The notes beneath the pieces were generated by a model. That model ran no database searches. It saw only the letters and a program-made list of their open reading frames with translations, and was not told where the DNA came from. Shown here in pieces: positions 1-8,400 of a DNA stretch of 41,305 nucleotides. The translations under genes and the position numbers were made by a program. The first letter of the stretch is position 1; each line of letters begins with the position of its first letter. Location of the stretch: NCBI GenBank assembly GCA_945865725.1, contig CAMBEO010000015.1, positions 1-41,305 of the forward strand, read 5' to 3'. The DNA comes from Thermoflexus hugenholtzii JAD2 (GTDB lineage Bacteria; Chloroflexota; UBA11872; UBA12225).

Positions 1-173
1 TGCGGGCCGGGCGGCACCGACCCGTCGGGGTTGAGGAACGGCGCGAGGGGGGCGCGGCATCGCGGGCACGTGACGATGGGGCACCCGCAGCCGCAGGCGG
101 CCTCGCCCGTCGCGAGGAGCGACAGCGGGTCGCCGCAGTAGGGGCACGAAGACTTCCCGCGCCGTATCGCCAT
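1..173 (-). CDS. zinc-ribbon protein, N-terminal part (truncated by window edge)
   Basis: The reading frame opens at an ATG at 173 and runs off the window at base 1, leaving 57 complete codons. The visible protein begins MAIRRGKSSCPYCGD and holds a CxxC pair (Cys10, Cys13), a CGCGC cluster (Cys27, 29, 31) and a second CxxC (CPRC, Cys36 and Cys39). This is typical of a small treble-clef or zinc-ribbon module. No Shine-Dalgarno sequence precedes the ATG; instead TAGCAT lies 6 nt upstream, suggesting a leaderless message. The family and function of the full protein cannot be told from this fragment. The coding call rests on the Cys pattern and the promoter-start geometry. Confidence 0.6.
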   Translation of the reverse strand, partial: MAIRRGKSSCPYCGDPLSLLATGEAACGCGCPIVTCPRCRAPLAPFLNPDGSVPPGP

Positions 174-179
174 CGCCAG

Positions 180-185
180 ATGCTA
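180..185 (-). promoter_or_regulatory. -10 element of a leaderless promoter for the zinc-ribbon gene
   Basis: Read on the minus strand, TAGCAT is followed by 6 nt and then the ATG at 173. A weak -35-like TCGACG lies 17 nt further upstream. The same TANNNT-N6-8-ATG arrangement occurs at four other genes in this window. Confidence 0.45.
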
Positions 186-345
186 TCGACGAAGGTGGCA
201 ACCGTCGATCCATCCCTGTGCGCCGCCGCGCCGTCGCCGACCGTGCCTCGCCGGCCCGGCGCGGGATACCGGGGACTCCCGCGTCCGTTCCGGGCAGGAC
301 CGGCGCGGCGCGAGTACGCTGCCGGTCGCACGAAGGGAGGCGCCC

Positions 346-1134
346 ATGTCCATCTTGATCGAGGAACTGACGCGCGAGGCCGCCAAGCGCGCCTACGGGG
401 CCGGGGCGACCGTCATCCTGCCGACCGGTTCGATCGAGCAGCACGGCCCCCACCTGCCGGTCTTCACGGACACCCTCATCGTCACCCACGTCGCCCGTGA
501 GGCGGCGCGGCTAGCGACCGCCCGCCTAGGCGTGCCGGGCGCACCCGCGCCCGTCCTGGTCGCGCCGACCGTCCACACCGGCGTGTCCCACCATCACCTG
601 CCGTTCGCCGGCACGATGTCCCTCCCCGCGACGACGTACGTCGACCTCGTGTCCGACCTCGTGCGGTGCCTCGCCGGGCATGGCGTCGCCCGGGTGTTGA
701 TCCTGAACGGCCACGGCGGGAACGAGCACCCGAACGGCACCGCCATGCAGCGACTGGTCCACGACGAGGGCGTGCCCATCGTGGTCGCGAGCGCGAGCTA
801 CTGGACCCTCGGGCGCGAGGCGATGACGGCCATCGGCACCTACGACCGCTTCGCGCACGTGCCCGGGCATGCGGGGGACTTCGAGACGTCGGTCGTCCTC
901 GCGTTGCGACCGGACCTGGTGGACCTTGATGCGCGCCGTGAACCCCTCGCGCCGTTGCAGGGCCTGGCCCACGCGGCCCGCCCCGGCAACTTCGCGCGTG
1001 CCGGGGGCACGACCGACAACGCGGCGATGGCGGACGGGGCCTTCGGGCGCCAGGTTCTCGACGCCGTCATCGGCGCCGTCGCCGACTACCTCGTCGCCTA
1101 CCACGCGGTACCGGGCGTGTCCGGAGGCGGATAG
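346..1134 (+). CDS. creatininase-family amidohydrolase
   Basis: This 262-residue protein belongs to the creatininase/creatinine amidohydrolase family, metal-dependent cytosolic enzymes that open cyclic amides or related C-N bonds. The family signature LPTGSIEQHGPHLP (residues 25-38) supplies Glu31 and His33, Asp42 follows in FTDT, GHGGN lies near 122-126, and a Glu in GDFETS near 179 completes the usual metal-ligand set. The length matches the family (about 240-270). The ATG at 346 is preceded by GGGAGG at 335-340. A TACGCT at 315-320 could be its -10 element. The substrate cannot be deduced, because the family also includes FAPy deformylases and MftE-type peptidases. It converges on the RibD-like gene across a 74-nt gap with a terminator. 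Confidence 0.85.
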   Translation: MSILIEELTREAAKRAYGAGATVILPTGSIEQHGPHLPVFTDTLIVTHVAREAARLATARLGVPGAPAPVLVAPTVHTGVSHHHLPFAGTMSLPATTYVDLVSDLVRCLAGHGVARVLILNGHGGNEHPNGTAMQRLVHDEGVPIVVASASYWTLGREAMTAIGTYDRFAHVPGHAGDFETSVVLALRPDLVDLDARREPLAPLQGLAHAARPGNFARAGGTTDNAAMADGAFGRQVLDAVIGAVADYLVAYHAVPGVSGGG

Positions 1135-1150
1135 CCGGGCGTAGGAGAGG

Positions 1151-1206
1151 AAGAGAAAACGCCGCCCCGCCGTCGCTCCGGAATGCGCGGTGGTTCCCCG
1201 GCGGCG
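1151..1206 (-). terminator. intrinsic terminator of the epimerase/RibD-like operon
   Basis: On the minus strand, GCC-rich arms (1200-1206 paired with 1160-1166, 7 bp, with a further inner CCGC/GCGG pairing) are followed by GTTTTCTCTT (complement of 1151-1160). This lies immediately after the stop codon at 1209-1211, so it is a plausible Rho-independent terminator for that operon. Confidence 0.6.
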
Positions 1207-1208
1207 GC

Positions 1209-1769
1209 CTACCGGCGCACCCGGTAGCGCACCTGCACGAGGCCGAGGGGCAACTCTCGCACTGCCCCGAGTTCTAGGGCCACCTCAGGCAGGGCCGCCC
1301 CGAACAGCGGGATCCCCTGCCCAAGGATGACCGGGATCGTCGTGAGCGTCAGGTCGTCGATCAGGCCGGCCTCGAGGAACGACCGCACGGTCGCGCCGCC
1401 ATCGACGTAGAGGCGGCGGTGCCCGGCGGCCCCAAGCCGGGAGACCAGGGTCGCCGGTGCCTCACCGGAGGTGGTGACCGTGCCCGCGAGGGCGGCCGGG
1501 ATCGTGGTCCCCCGGCGGGAGAGGACGTGTACCGGCATCGTGCCGTATGGCCACGCGCCGAACGTCAACGCCGTGGCAAACGTGTGTCTCCCCATCACGA
1601 TCGCGTCGACCGTCGCGATGAAGTCGCCGTAGCCGCCGTCCTCGCCGGGAGGCATGGCGGCGTTGATCTCGTTCAGCCAGTCGACCGACCCGTCCTCGCG
1701 CGCGATGAAGCCGTCGACCGAGACGGCGAGGAAGGCGGCGCACGACGGCCGCCCGGGAGCGGCGGTCAT
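1209..1769 (-). CDS. dihydrofolate reductase / RibD C-terminal family protein
   Basis: This 186-residue protein has the RibD-C/DHFR fold used by YyaP/YwjB-type proteins, NADPH-dependent reductases of mostly unknown substrate. Visible family marks are the N-terminal SVDGFIAREDGSVDWL, AIVMGRHTF near the middle, RLYVDGGATVRSFLEAGLIDDL and TTIPVILGQGIPLFG near the end. The frame extends upstream to 2141, but that region lies inside the epimerase gene. I chose the ATG at 1769 because it overlaps the upstream stop as ATGA (1766-1769), a standard translational-coupling junction. It is the second gene of a two-gene operon. Its metabolic role is unknown; true folate DHFR or RibD activity is unlikely for a stand-alone protein of this subfamily. 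Confidence 0.85.
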   Translation of the reverse strand: MTAAPGRPSCAAFLAVSVDGFIAREDGSVDWLNEINAAMPPGEDGGYGDFIATVDAIVMGRHTFATALTFGAWPYGTMPVHVLSRRGTTIPAALAGTVTTSGEAPATLVSRLGAAGHRRLYVDGGATVRSFLEAGLIDDLTLTTIPVILGQGIPLFGAALPEVALELGAVRELPLGLVQVRYRVRR

Positions 1770-2806
1770 GGCAACGGGTTGACCGTCAGTCGCATCGACC
1801 CCGCCCACGCACCGCCGGGCGGCAGGACCACCAAGCCGTTCCCCGGTACGCCCGCCTCGGCAAGGTTGAACACGTCGCCAGGGCACGTCCACGGTTCGAA
1901 GCAGAGGCCGTCGCCCCATGGCGCGACGAAGACGACGCAGTAGGGGTGGTTCGTGTCGGCATGGACCGAGGCACGAACCCCATTTGCCGGGTCGTCCACG
2001 TGCCCTGCCCACCACCCGTCCGGGGCGTCGAGGCCGGCGCGCATGCCGTTCCACGCGGCGCGGGCGATCGGCTTCCCGTCCCGCAGGTCGTGCGACGCCG
2101 CGACGGGTGCGATCGATGAGGCAGGGTTGCGTCCCGACCACGACTCGCGCGCGTCGAGGACGGCGAGGCAGTCACCCATCGCACCGTTCGGGCCGAGTGG
2201 CGTGCGCAGGTACGGGTGCGCGCCGTAGCCGAACGGCAGGTCGCCCGTGCCCGCGTTCTCGACGCGGAAGTCGAGGCGCGCGCCGGAGGCGTCGAGCGTC
2301 CAGGTCGCCTCGAGGCGGTACGGGAAGGGGTAGCCGAGGAGCGTCTCGGGGTGATCAGCGGAGGTGAAGGTCGCCGTGACAGCCGCGTGCGCACCCGTCG
2401 CCTCGCGCGCGGTCACCCGCCACGGCCGGTTGCGGACGAAGCCGTGCATGTCGTGGCGGTGCGCGCTCTCGCCGTGCGGGTCGGCCTCGTCGGGGCGGTC
2501 CCGGGGTCCGAACCGGTGCCGGGCGCCGCGGAAGGCGTACTCGCCGCGCGGTACCCGTCCCGGAAAGGGCCAGAGGAGGGGCGTCCCCCACCACGTCGGT
2601 TGCACGCGCAGGTCGTCGAGGGTTGGCGGGCCCATGATCGCATCGACCAGTCGCGGCCCGCCGGCGGTCTCGACGGGCAGGTGCAAGGCGAGGAGGTTGA
2701 ACCCGACCTCCGGCCAGACGTGCGCGGTTGCGCCGGTCGCGGTGTCGGTCAGGGCGACGAGGGAGGTCCCCTCCCGGGCGACGTCATCAATGCGGTAGCG
2801 GTTCAT
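1766..2806 (-). CDS. aldose 1-epimerase (galactose mutarotase-like) family protein
   Basis: This 346-residue protein has the galactose mutarotase-like beta-sandwich fold. The family catalyses anomer interconversion of aldoses in the cytoplasm, through an acid/base His-Glu pair. Recognisable pieces are LLWPFPGRVPRGEY (about residues 77-90), HDMHGFVRNRPW carrying the conserved His, GYGAHPYLRTPLG with the second conserved His, and GLCFEPWTCPGDVFN, whose Glu is in the position of the general base. The ATG at 2806 has no Shine-Dalgarno sequence. TACGAT lies 8 nt upstream (2815-2820, minus strand), so the mRNA may be leaderless. It is divergent from imuB, with only 71 nt between start codons. The sugar substrate is unknown. 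Confidence 0.85.
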   Translation of the reverse strand: MNRYRIDDVAREGTSLVALTDTATGATAHVWPEVGFNLLALHLPVETAGGPRLVDAIMGPPTLDDLRVQPTWWGTPLLWPFPGRVPRGEYAFRGARHRFGPRDRPDEADPHGESAHRHDMHGFVRNRPWRVTAREATGAHAAVTATFTSADHPETLLGYPFPYRLEATWTLDASGARLDFRVENAGTGDLPFGYGAHPYLRTPLGPNGAMGDCLAVLDARESWSGRNPASSIAPVAASHDLRDGKPIARAAWNGMRAGLDAPDGWWAGHVDDPANGVRASVHADTNHPYCVVFVAPWGDGLCFEPWTCPGDVFNLAEAGVPGNGLVVLPPGGAWAGSMRLTVNPLP

Positions 2807-2814
2807 CGGGCGGG

Positions 2815-2820
2815 ATCGTA
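2815..2820 (-). promoter_or_regulatory. -10 element of a leaderless promoter for the epimerase operon
   Basis: On the minus strand TACGAT is followed by 8 nt and then the ATG at 2806. No Shine-Dalgarno sequence and no -35 hexamer are apparent. It faces away from the imuB promoter. Confidence 0.45.
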
Positions 2821-2850
2821 CCCGGGCCGCGGTGCGGTGGCCGGGCGGTC

Positions 2851-2870
2851 TAGTACAAATGTTCTATACT
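2851..2870 (+). promoter_or_regulatory. LexA-type SOS box overlapping the imuB -10 element
   Basis: TAGTACAAATGTTCTA (2851-2866) is a 16-bp palindrome with one mismatched pair. Its core GTACAAATGTTC fits the Gram-positive SOS box GAACN4GTTC with one change. It overlaps a good -10 hexamer, TATACT (2865-2870), and seven bases later comes the imuB ATG (2878). A transcript from this promoter would begin at or next to the A of ATG, and no Shine-Dalgarno sequence is present. LexA binding here would directly occlude RNA polymerase. Identity as a LexA site is inferred from the motif and from the DNA-damage function of the genes behind it. Confidence 0.7.
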
Positions 2871-2877
2871 CGCCCCG

Positions 2878-5445
2878 ATGGAGACGGCAGGCGGGCGCGG
2901 CCACGGTGGTGCGGGCATGGTCGGTGGCGCCGCGGATGGAGGCCCGGGACGGCGGCGCATCGCGTGCGTCTGGTGGCCCCGCCTGGGCCTGCGGGTGGTG
3001 GCGCGGCGCGACCCCCTCGTCCGCGGGCGCGGCGCGGGACGCCCGGGCGCGACCGGCACCGGAGACACGCCGCCCGCCGTCGCCCTCTTCCGATCCGGCA
3101 CGCGGTGGCAGGAACTCCTGCAGTGCAGTGCCGACCTCGAGGCCGAGGGGATCGTCCCCGGCATGCCCCTGAAGGAGGCGCAGGCGCGCCATCCCGACGC
3201 GCGCTACCTGCCGTGCGACGACGACGCCCTCGCGGCCATCGGCGCGGCTTTCGCCACCGTCGTCGTCGCCCTTGCGCCATATAGCCCGTCGATCGAACCG
3301 GCCCTCGGCGTCGTGCCCGGCCTCTCCGGGCGTGCCGACGAGGGCGCCCCGGCCGGTGTCACCATCGATCCGGCGCGTGCCGTCGCCTTCCTGGACGTCG
3401 CCGGCCTCGAGGCGCGCCACGGGCCGGAGGCCGACCTCGCCGCGCACCTGGCATCGACGGCCGTCACCGCCGCGATGGCCGCGACCGCCCCCGCGGGGCC
3501 GGACGACCCGTGGGCAGGTGGCCCGCCGGTGGTGGCGGTCGGCATCGCGGGCGGGAAGTTCGCCGCGTGGGTCGCCGCCGCGACCGCCCTCGCCGCCGCC
3601 GGTCGGGCGGGCGCGACCGGTCGACCGGCGGCGGCGCCGCGACGCTTGCGGTGGCGCGAGATTGCCGGCCCGACCGCCCTCGACCCCGACCTGTCCACGC
3701 CCGCGCGCGGTGCGGTCGCCGCGCGTGCCCCCGGCCGGCTAGTGCCACTCCCCTTGCCGACGGCACTCCCGGCGGCGGTCGATACCGCGCGACTGCCGGC
3801 GCCGCTCCTCGTCGTGCCGTCGGGTGGCGTCGCGGCCTTCCTCGACCCCCTGCCGCTTGCCACCCTCCCCCTCGCCCTCGGCGTGCGCCGCGCCCTCGAA
3901 CGCCTCGGCATCCGCACCCTCGGGCGCTTCGCCGCCCTGCCCGCCAACGCCGTCATCGCCCGCTACGGCTCGGCGGCGCGCCACGCCCATCGCCTCGCCG
4001 GCGGTCACGACGACGAGCCGTTGCGCCCGCCCGCGCCGCCCCTCGCCGCGCGCGTCACCGTCGCCTTCGAGTGGGAGGAGACCGGTCTCGACCGCCTCAC
4101 CTTCATCCTGCGGTCACTGGCCGGGCAACTCGTCGCGCGCCTGCACGCCCTGGGGCGCCCCGATGGCGCCGATGACGCCGCCGACCGGGACCCTGAGGCC
4201 GCGACCGGCCCCGCCTTCGACCTGACGGCGCCCGACCCGCTTCCTCCCGACGACCCGTCGGCCGAGGTCGATGACCCCGACCTTGTCGCCATCGATCGAG
4301 ATCATCTTGACGGTGCCGTCACGCCCGACCGGCGCGCATGGCGGGATGATCTTGACGAGTCCGTTGATCTTGACGACGCGGCGCGGTGGGCGCGCGGCGC
4401 GATGGTGCGTCGCCTCGCCGTCTCCCGGGCCAATGACGCCCGGCGCGCCCCGGATGGCGCCCGGCCCGCGGCATCGCCCCGCCCGCGCCGCGCCGCTCCG
4501 GCCGAGGCGCCCGCGCCGTACGCCGTCGAGGCGTTGCGTGTCACCTGGTTGCTTGCCCCGCGCCGCGGCAACGACGCCCCCGAACGGCGCGAGGCCCTGT
4601 TGCGCCTTGCCGAACCGGCCGCCACCGGCCACGCCTTCGCCACCCACTTGCGGTGGCATGTCGAGGGCCTCGACCGCCTGCTTGCCGATACCCCTGACGC
4701 CACCGGGGCCGACGAGGTGGCCGTCCCCGGTGACCTGACCTACGCGCCGATGGCCGACCGGCGCCGGGGCGTCGTGGGCATCGAGGTCGAGGCCGCCGGC
4801 ATCGGCGCGCCGGTCGCCAACCAGATGGCGTTGCACCTCGTCGCCGGCCCGCGCCCGGCGTGGGCCCGCGCCGCGCGTGACCCGGAACGGCAGGCGCGCG
4901 CCGCCCGCCTCGCCGTCGCCCGCCTGCAGGCCCGGTGGGGCGAGGGTGCCGTCGGCGGCCTGCCGGACCCTGACCCGGCCGCGCGCCTCCCCGAACATGC
5001 CCGCGCGTGGGGGCCGCCGGTCGTCGCCCTGCCCGGCCTTGCCCCGGCGACCGGTCGCGCCACGCCGGCCGCGCCCCCCGCCGCCACGCGCCACGGCCTC
5101 GAGGCCGCCGCCCCCTGCTGGTTGGTTGATCCGCCCCGCCCGGTCACCTTGCGACGCCTTGCCTCGAAGCGCCTCTTCCTTGAGATCCCGGACATCCCGG
5201 ATGCCGACCCCGGCAGGCCCCTCTCAGGCATGGCGCGTGGCCCCGTCCCTGTCGGCCGCGTCACCGGCCCGTGGCATCTCGTCGACCCCACGACCCTCGT
5301 CGATGCCGAGCCGCCGCGGCGCGACTACTTCCAGGTCGAGACCGGCGACCACCGCGTCCTCCTCCTCTACCGGGACCGCGCCGCGGCGCCGGGGGTGCCC
5401 GCACCTGCGGACCCGCCATGGTTCCTGCACGGCATCTACGACTGA
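2878..5445 (+). CDS. imuB: ImuB-like inactive Y-family polymerase, mutasome subunit
   Basis: ImuB is the polymerase-like scaffold that brings DnaE2 to lesions during SOS mutagenesis. The start reads IACVWWPRLGLRVVARRDP (about residues 29-47), where active Y-family enzymes have a catalytic Asp. The second catalytic site reads LDVAGLEARHG (172-182) instead of SIDE. Both acidic motifs are therefore lost, as is usual for ImuB. A fingers/little-finger-like region extends to about 420. Then comes an unusual Asp- and Arg-rich low-complexity stretch (about 424-547), making the protein (855 residues) far longer than the common 450-550. The last 40 residues (RDYFQVET to FLHGIYD) match the DUF6504 tail common in this family. 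No clear QxxLF clamp-binding box was found. Its start is probably leaderless, behind an SOS box, and it precedes dnaE2 by 35 nt. Confidence 0.85.
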   Translation: METAGGRGHGGAGMVGGAADGGPGRRRIACVWWPRLGLRVVARRDPLVRGRGAGRPGATGTGDTPPAVALFRSGTRWQELLQCSADLEAEGIVPGMPLKEAQARHPDARYLPCDDDALAAIGAAFATVVVALAPYSPSIEPALGVVPGLSGRADEGAPAGVTIDPARAVAFLDVAGLEARHGPEADLAAHLASTAVTAAMAATAPAGPDDPWAGGPPVVAVGIAGGKFAAWVAAATALAAAGRAGATGRPAAAPRRLRWREIAGPTALDPDLSTPARGAVAARAPGRLVPLPLPTALPAAVDTARLPAPLLVVPSGGVAAFLDPLPLATLPLALGVRRALERLGIRTLGRFAALPANAVIARYGSAARHAHRLAGGHDDEPLRPPAPPLAARVTVAFEWEETGLDRLTFILRSLAGQLVARLHALGRPDGADDAADRDPEAATGPAFDLTAPDPLPPDDPSAEVDDPDLVAIDRDHLDGAVTPDRRAWRDDLDESVDLDDAARWARGAMVRRLAVSRANDARRAPDGARPAASPRPRRAAPAEAPAPYAVEALRVTWLLAPRRGNDAPERREALLRLAEPAATGHAFATHLRWHVEGLDRLLADTPDATGADEVAVPGDLTYAPMADRRRGVVGIEVEAAGIGAPVANQMALHLVAGPRPAWARAARDPERQARAARLAVARLQARWGEGAVGGLPDPDPAARLPEHARAWGPPVVALPGLAPATGRATPAAPPAATRHGLEAAAPCWLVDPPRPVTLRRLASKRLFLEIPDIPDADPGRPLSGMARGPVPVGRVTGPWHLVDPTTLVDAEPPRRDYFQVETGDHRVLLLYRDRAAAPGVPAPADPPWFLHGIYD

Positions 5446-5480
5446 CCGGTTCGCGGCCGCGGCCGTGCGAGGGATGCCCG

Positions 5481-8400
5481 ATGGAGTACGCCGAACTTCA
5501 CGCCCACACCAACTTCTCGTTCCTCGACGGGGCAAGCGACCCGGAGGCGATGGCCGAGACGGCCGCGCGCCTGGGGTTGCGCGCCCTCGCCATCACTGAC
5601 CACGACAGTCTCTCGGGGATCGTGCGCTTCGGCGCCGCCGCGCAGGCGCACGGCATCCACCCGATCACCGGCATCGAGTTGACGGTGGAACCGCCCGGCA
5701 CGCCCGCGCCCGGCCTGCCCGGCTTCGACCGCGTGCCGCCCGGCGTGGACGGTGGTGACCCCATGCCGGAGGTCGCCCACCTCACCCTGCTTGCCGAGGA
5801 CCTTGGCGGCTACCGCAACCTGTGCGCCCTCCTCACCGAGGCGTACCGCCACGGCGGCCTCGACGCGCCGCGCGTGCCGTGGGAGGTCCTCGCGCGCCAC
5901 GCCGGCGGCCTCGTCGCCCTCTCGGGGTGCGCCGACGGCGAGGTCCCGCGCGCCCTCGCCCGCGGTGGCCCGGAGGCGGCCTTCCGCGTCGCCGCGCGCT
6001 ACCGCGAGGCCTTCGGCCGCGACCGCTTCGCCATCGAGTTGCACCGCCATGGCCTGCCCGCCGACGGTCCGCGCAATGCCGGCCTGCAGGCGGTCGCTGC
6101 GCGCCTCGACCTCGCCTGCGTCGCCACCCAGGACGCGCACTACCACGACGCCACGCGGGCGATGTTGCACCACGTCGTGACCTGCATTCGCCACGGGACG
6201 ACCCTTGCCGAGGCGGGGGCGCGCCTGCGCCCGAACGACGAGTACCGCCTGAAATCGGGAGCCGAAATGGCGCGCCGCTTCCGGGACGAGTGCGCCCGCG
6301 CCGGGTCACCCGCGCGCGACCCCCTGCGCGCCACCCTCGCCATCGCCGAACGGTGCGCCTTCACCCTCCACGACCTGCGCTACGAGTTCCCCCGCCCGCG
6401 CCTGCCCCACGGCGAGTCGGCCCTCAGCTTCCTCACCCGCCTCGTTGAGGCAGGCAAGACCGTCTTCTATCCCGATGCCTCCGACGAGGTCGGCGCGCGC
6501 CTCGCGCACGAGCTGGACATCGTCGACCAACTCGGCCTCGCGGGCTACCTCCTCGTCTTCAAGGAGATCGTCGACTGGAGCCAGTCGCAGGGGATCCTCG
6601 TGAGCATGCGCGGGTCGGCCCCCGCCTCGGCGATGTTGCACTGCATGGGGTTGTGCCCCATCGATCCCCTCGAGCACGGCCTGCTATTCGAGCGCTTCTG
6701 TTCGCCCGAGCGGCGCGAGTACCCCGACATCGACCTCGACTTCCCGCACGAGCGGCGCGAGGAGGTGATCCAGCACATTTACGAGAAGTACGGGCGCACG
6801 CACGCCGCGATGGTCTGCGAGGTGATCAGCTACCGGTCGCGCAGCGCCGTGCGCGACGTGGCGAAGGTGCTTGGCCTGCCGGCGGCGCGCGCGCAACGCC
6901 TGGCCGACCTCCTCGACTCCCGCGACGCCGACCCCCTGGCGCGCCTCGAGGCCGAGGGGATCCGCGGGCGCCTCGCCGACCTCCTCGTCGACCTGACGCG
7001 CCAGCTCGCGGATAGCCCGCGCCACCTCTCGATTCATGTCGGCGGCATGGTCATCTCGTCCGAGCCCCTCAACCACGTCACCCCCGTCCTGCCCGCCCGC
7101 ATGCCCGCGCGCACCGTCCTGCCGTGGGACAAGGACGACCTGACGATCCTTGCCGAGACCTTCGACGTCCAGCTGATCAAGATGGACCTGCTGTCGCTGG
7201 GGATGCTGTCGGCCATCGGGCGGTGCTTCGACCACGTGGCCGACCTGACGGGCGAGCGCCTGGACCTGCACGGCTTCCGCTACGACCCCGGCGTCTACGA
7301 CCAGTTGTGCGCCGCCGACACGATCGGCCTCTTTCAGGTGGAGTCGCGCGCGCAGCAGTCGTTCCTGCCGCGCCTGCGCCCGCGCAACCTGGCCGACACC
7401 GCCATCTCGGTGGGGGCGATCCGTCCCGGGCCGGGGGCGGCGCGCGCGGGCGAGCACATCGTGCGCCGCCGCCAGGGGCGCGAACCCATCACCTACCCGG
7501 CGCGCGAGCTGATCCCTGCCCTGCGCGAGACCTACGGCGTCCTCCTCTGGCAGGAGCAGTGCATCCAGGTGGCGGTGATCGCCGCCGGCTACACGCCCGG
7601 CGAGGCCGACCAGTTGCGCCGCGCGATGAGCCACAAGCGGTCGGAGGAGCGGATGCACGAGGTCTGCGCCGAGATGGTCGACCGCATGACCGCGCGCGGC
7701 TACGACGCAAGCACGGCCGAGGCGGTGCGCGACATGGTCGTCGGCTTCGCCGGCTACGGCTTCCCGCGGGCGCACGCCTACCCCTTCGCGCACCTCGCCC
7801 TGATCTCGGCGACGCTGCGCCTGCGCTACCCCGAGGCCTACTACGCCGCCCTGTTGAACTGCCAGCCGATGGGCTTCTACGCCCCCCACACCCTGTTGTG
7901 GGACGCCCACCGGCACGGCGTGCGCGTGTTGCCGGTGCACGTCAACTGCAGCGCGTGGGAGTCGACGCTGGAACCCCTGCCTCCTCCCGAGGCACCTGCC
8001 CCCCTCGATTCCTCTCCCGCGAAGCGGGGTGGTGGTGGTGCTTCCCTCTCCCGCCGCAGCGGGGGAGGGACTGAGGGTGGGGGTTGTCTCCCGCGAAGCG
8101 GCGTGGAGACGCTGCCTACTCCCCTCTCCCGCGAAGCGGGGGAGGGGCAGGGGGTGGGGGTGCGTCCCGCCCCGGCCGTCGCCATCCGCCTCGGGATGTG
8201 CGAGGTGCACGGCCTCGGCCCGGCGGCGCGCGAGATCTTCGAGGGCGCCCGTGCCGCCGGACCCTTCCGGTCGCTGGCCGACCTGGTGGTGCGCACCGGG
8301 TTCGACCGCGACCGCCTCGAGAGCCTCGCCGAGGTTGGCGCCCTCCTCGGCCTGCCCGCCGGCGCCGCCACCGGGCGTGCCGGACCGGGGCGCGACCGGC

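Noticed and set aside
1770-2141. Longer N-terminus for the RibD-like protein (frame open to 2141)
   Set aside because: The added part overlaps the epimerase gene, while an ATGA overlap start at 1769 gives a family-sized protein.
4300-4380. Regulatory repeats (GATCTTGACG copies) inside imuB
   Set aside because: They encode a continuous Asp-rich stretch, and short coding repeats explain them. No reason to call binding sites.
8011-8164. CRISPR array
   Set aside because: Units are self-complementary, unevenly spaced, degenerate and inside a reading frame. There are no unique spacers of constant length and no cas genes.
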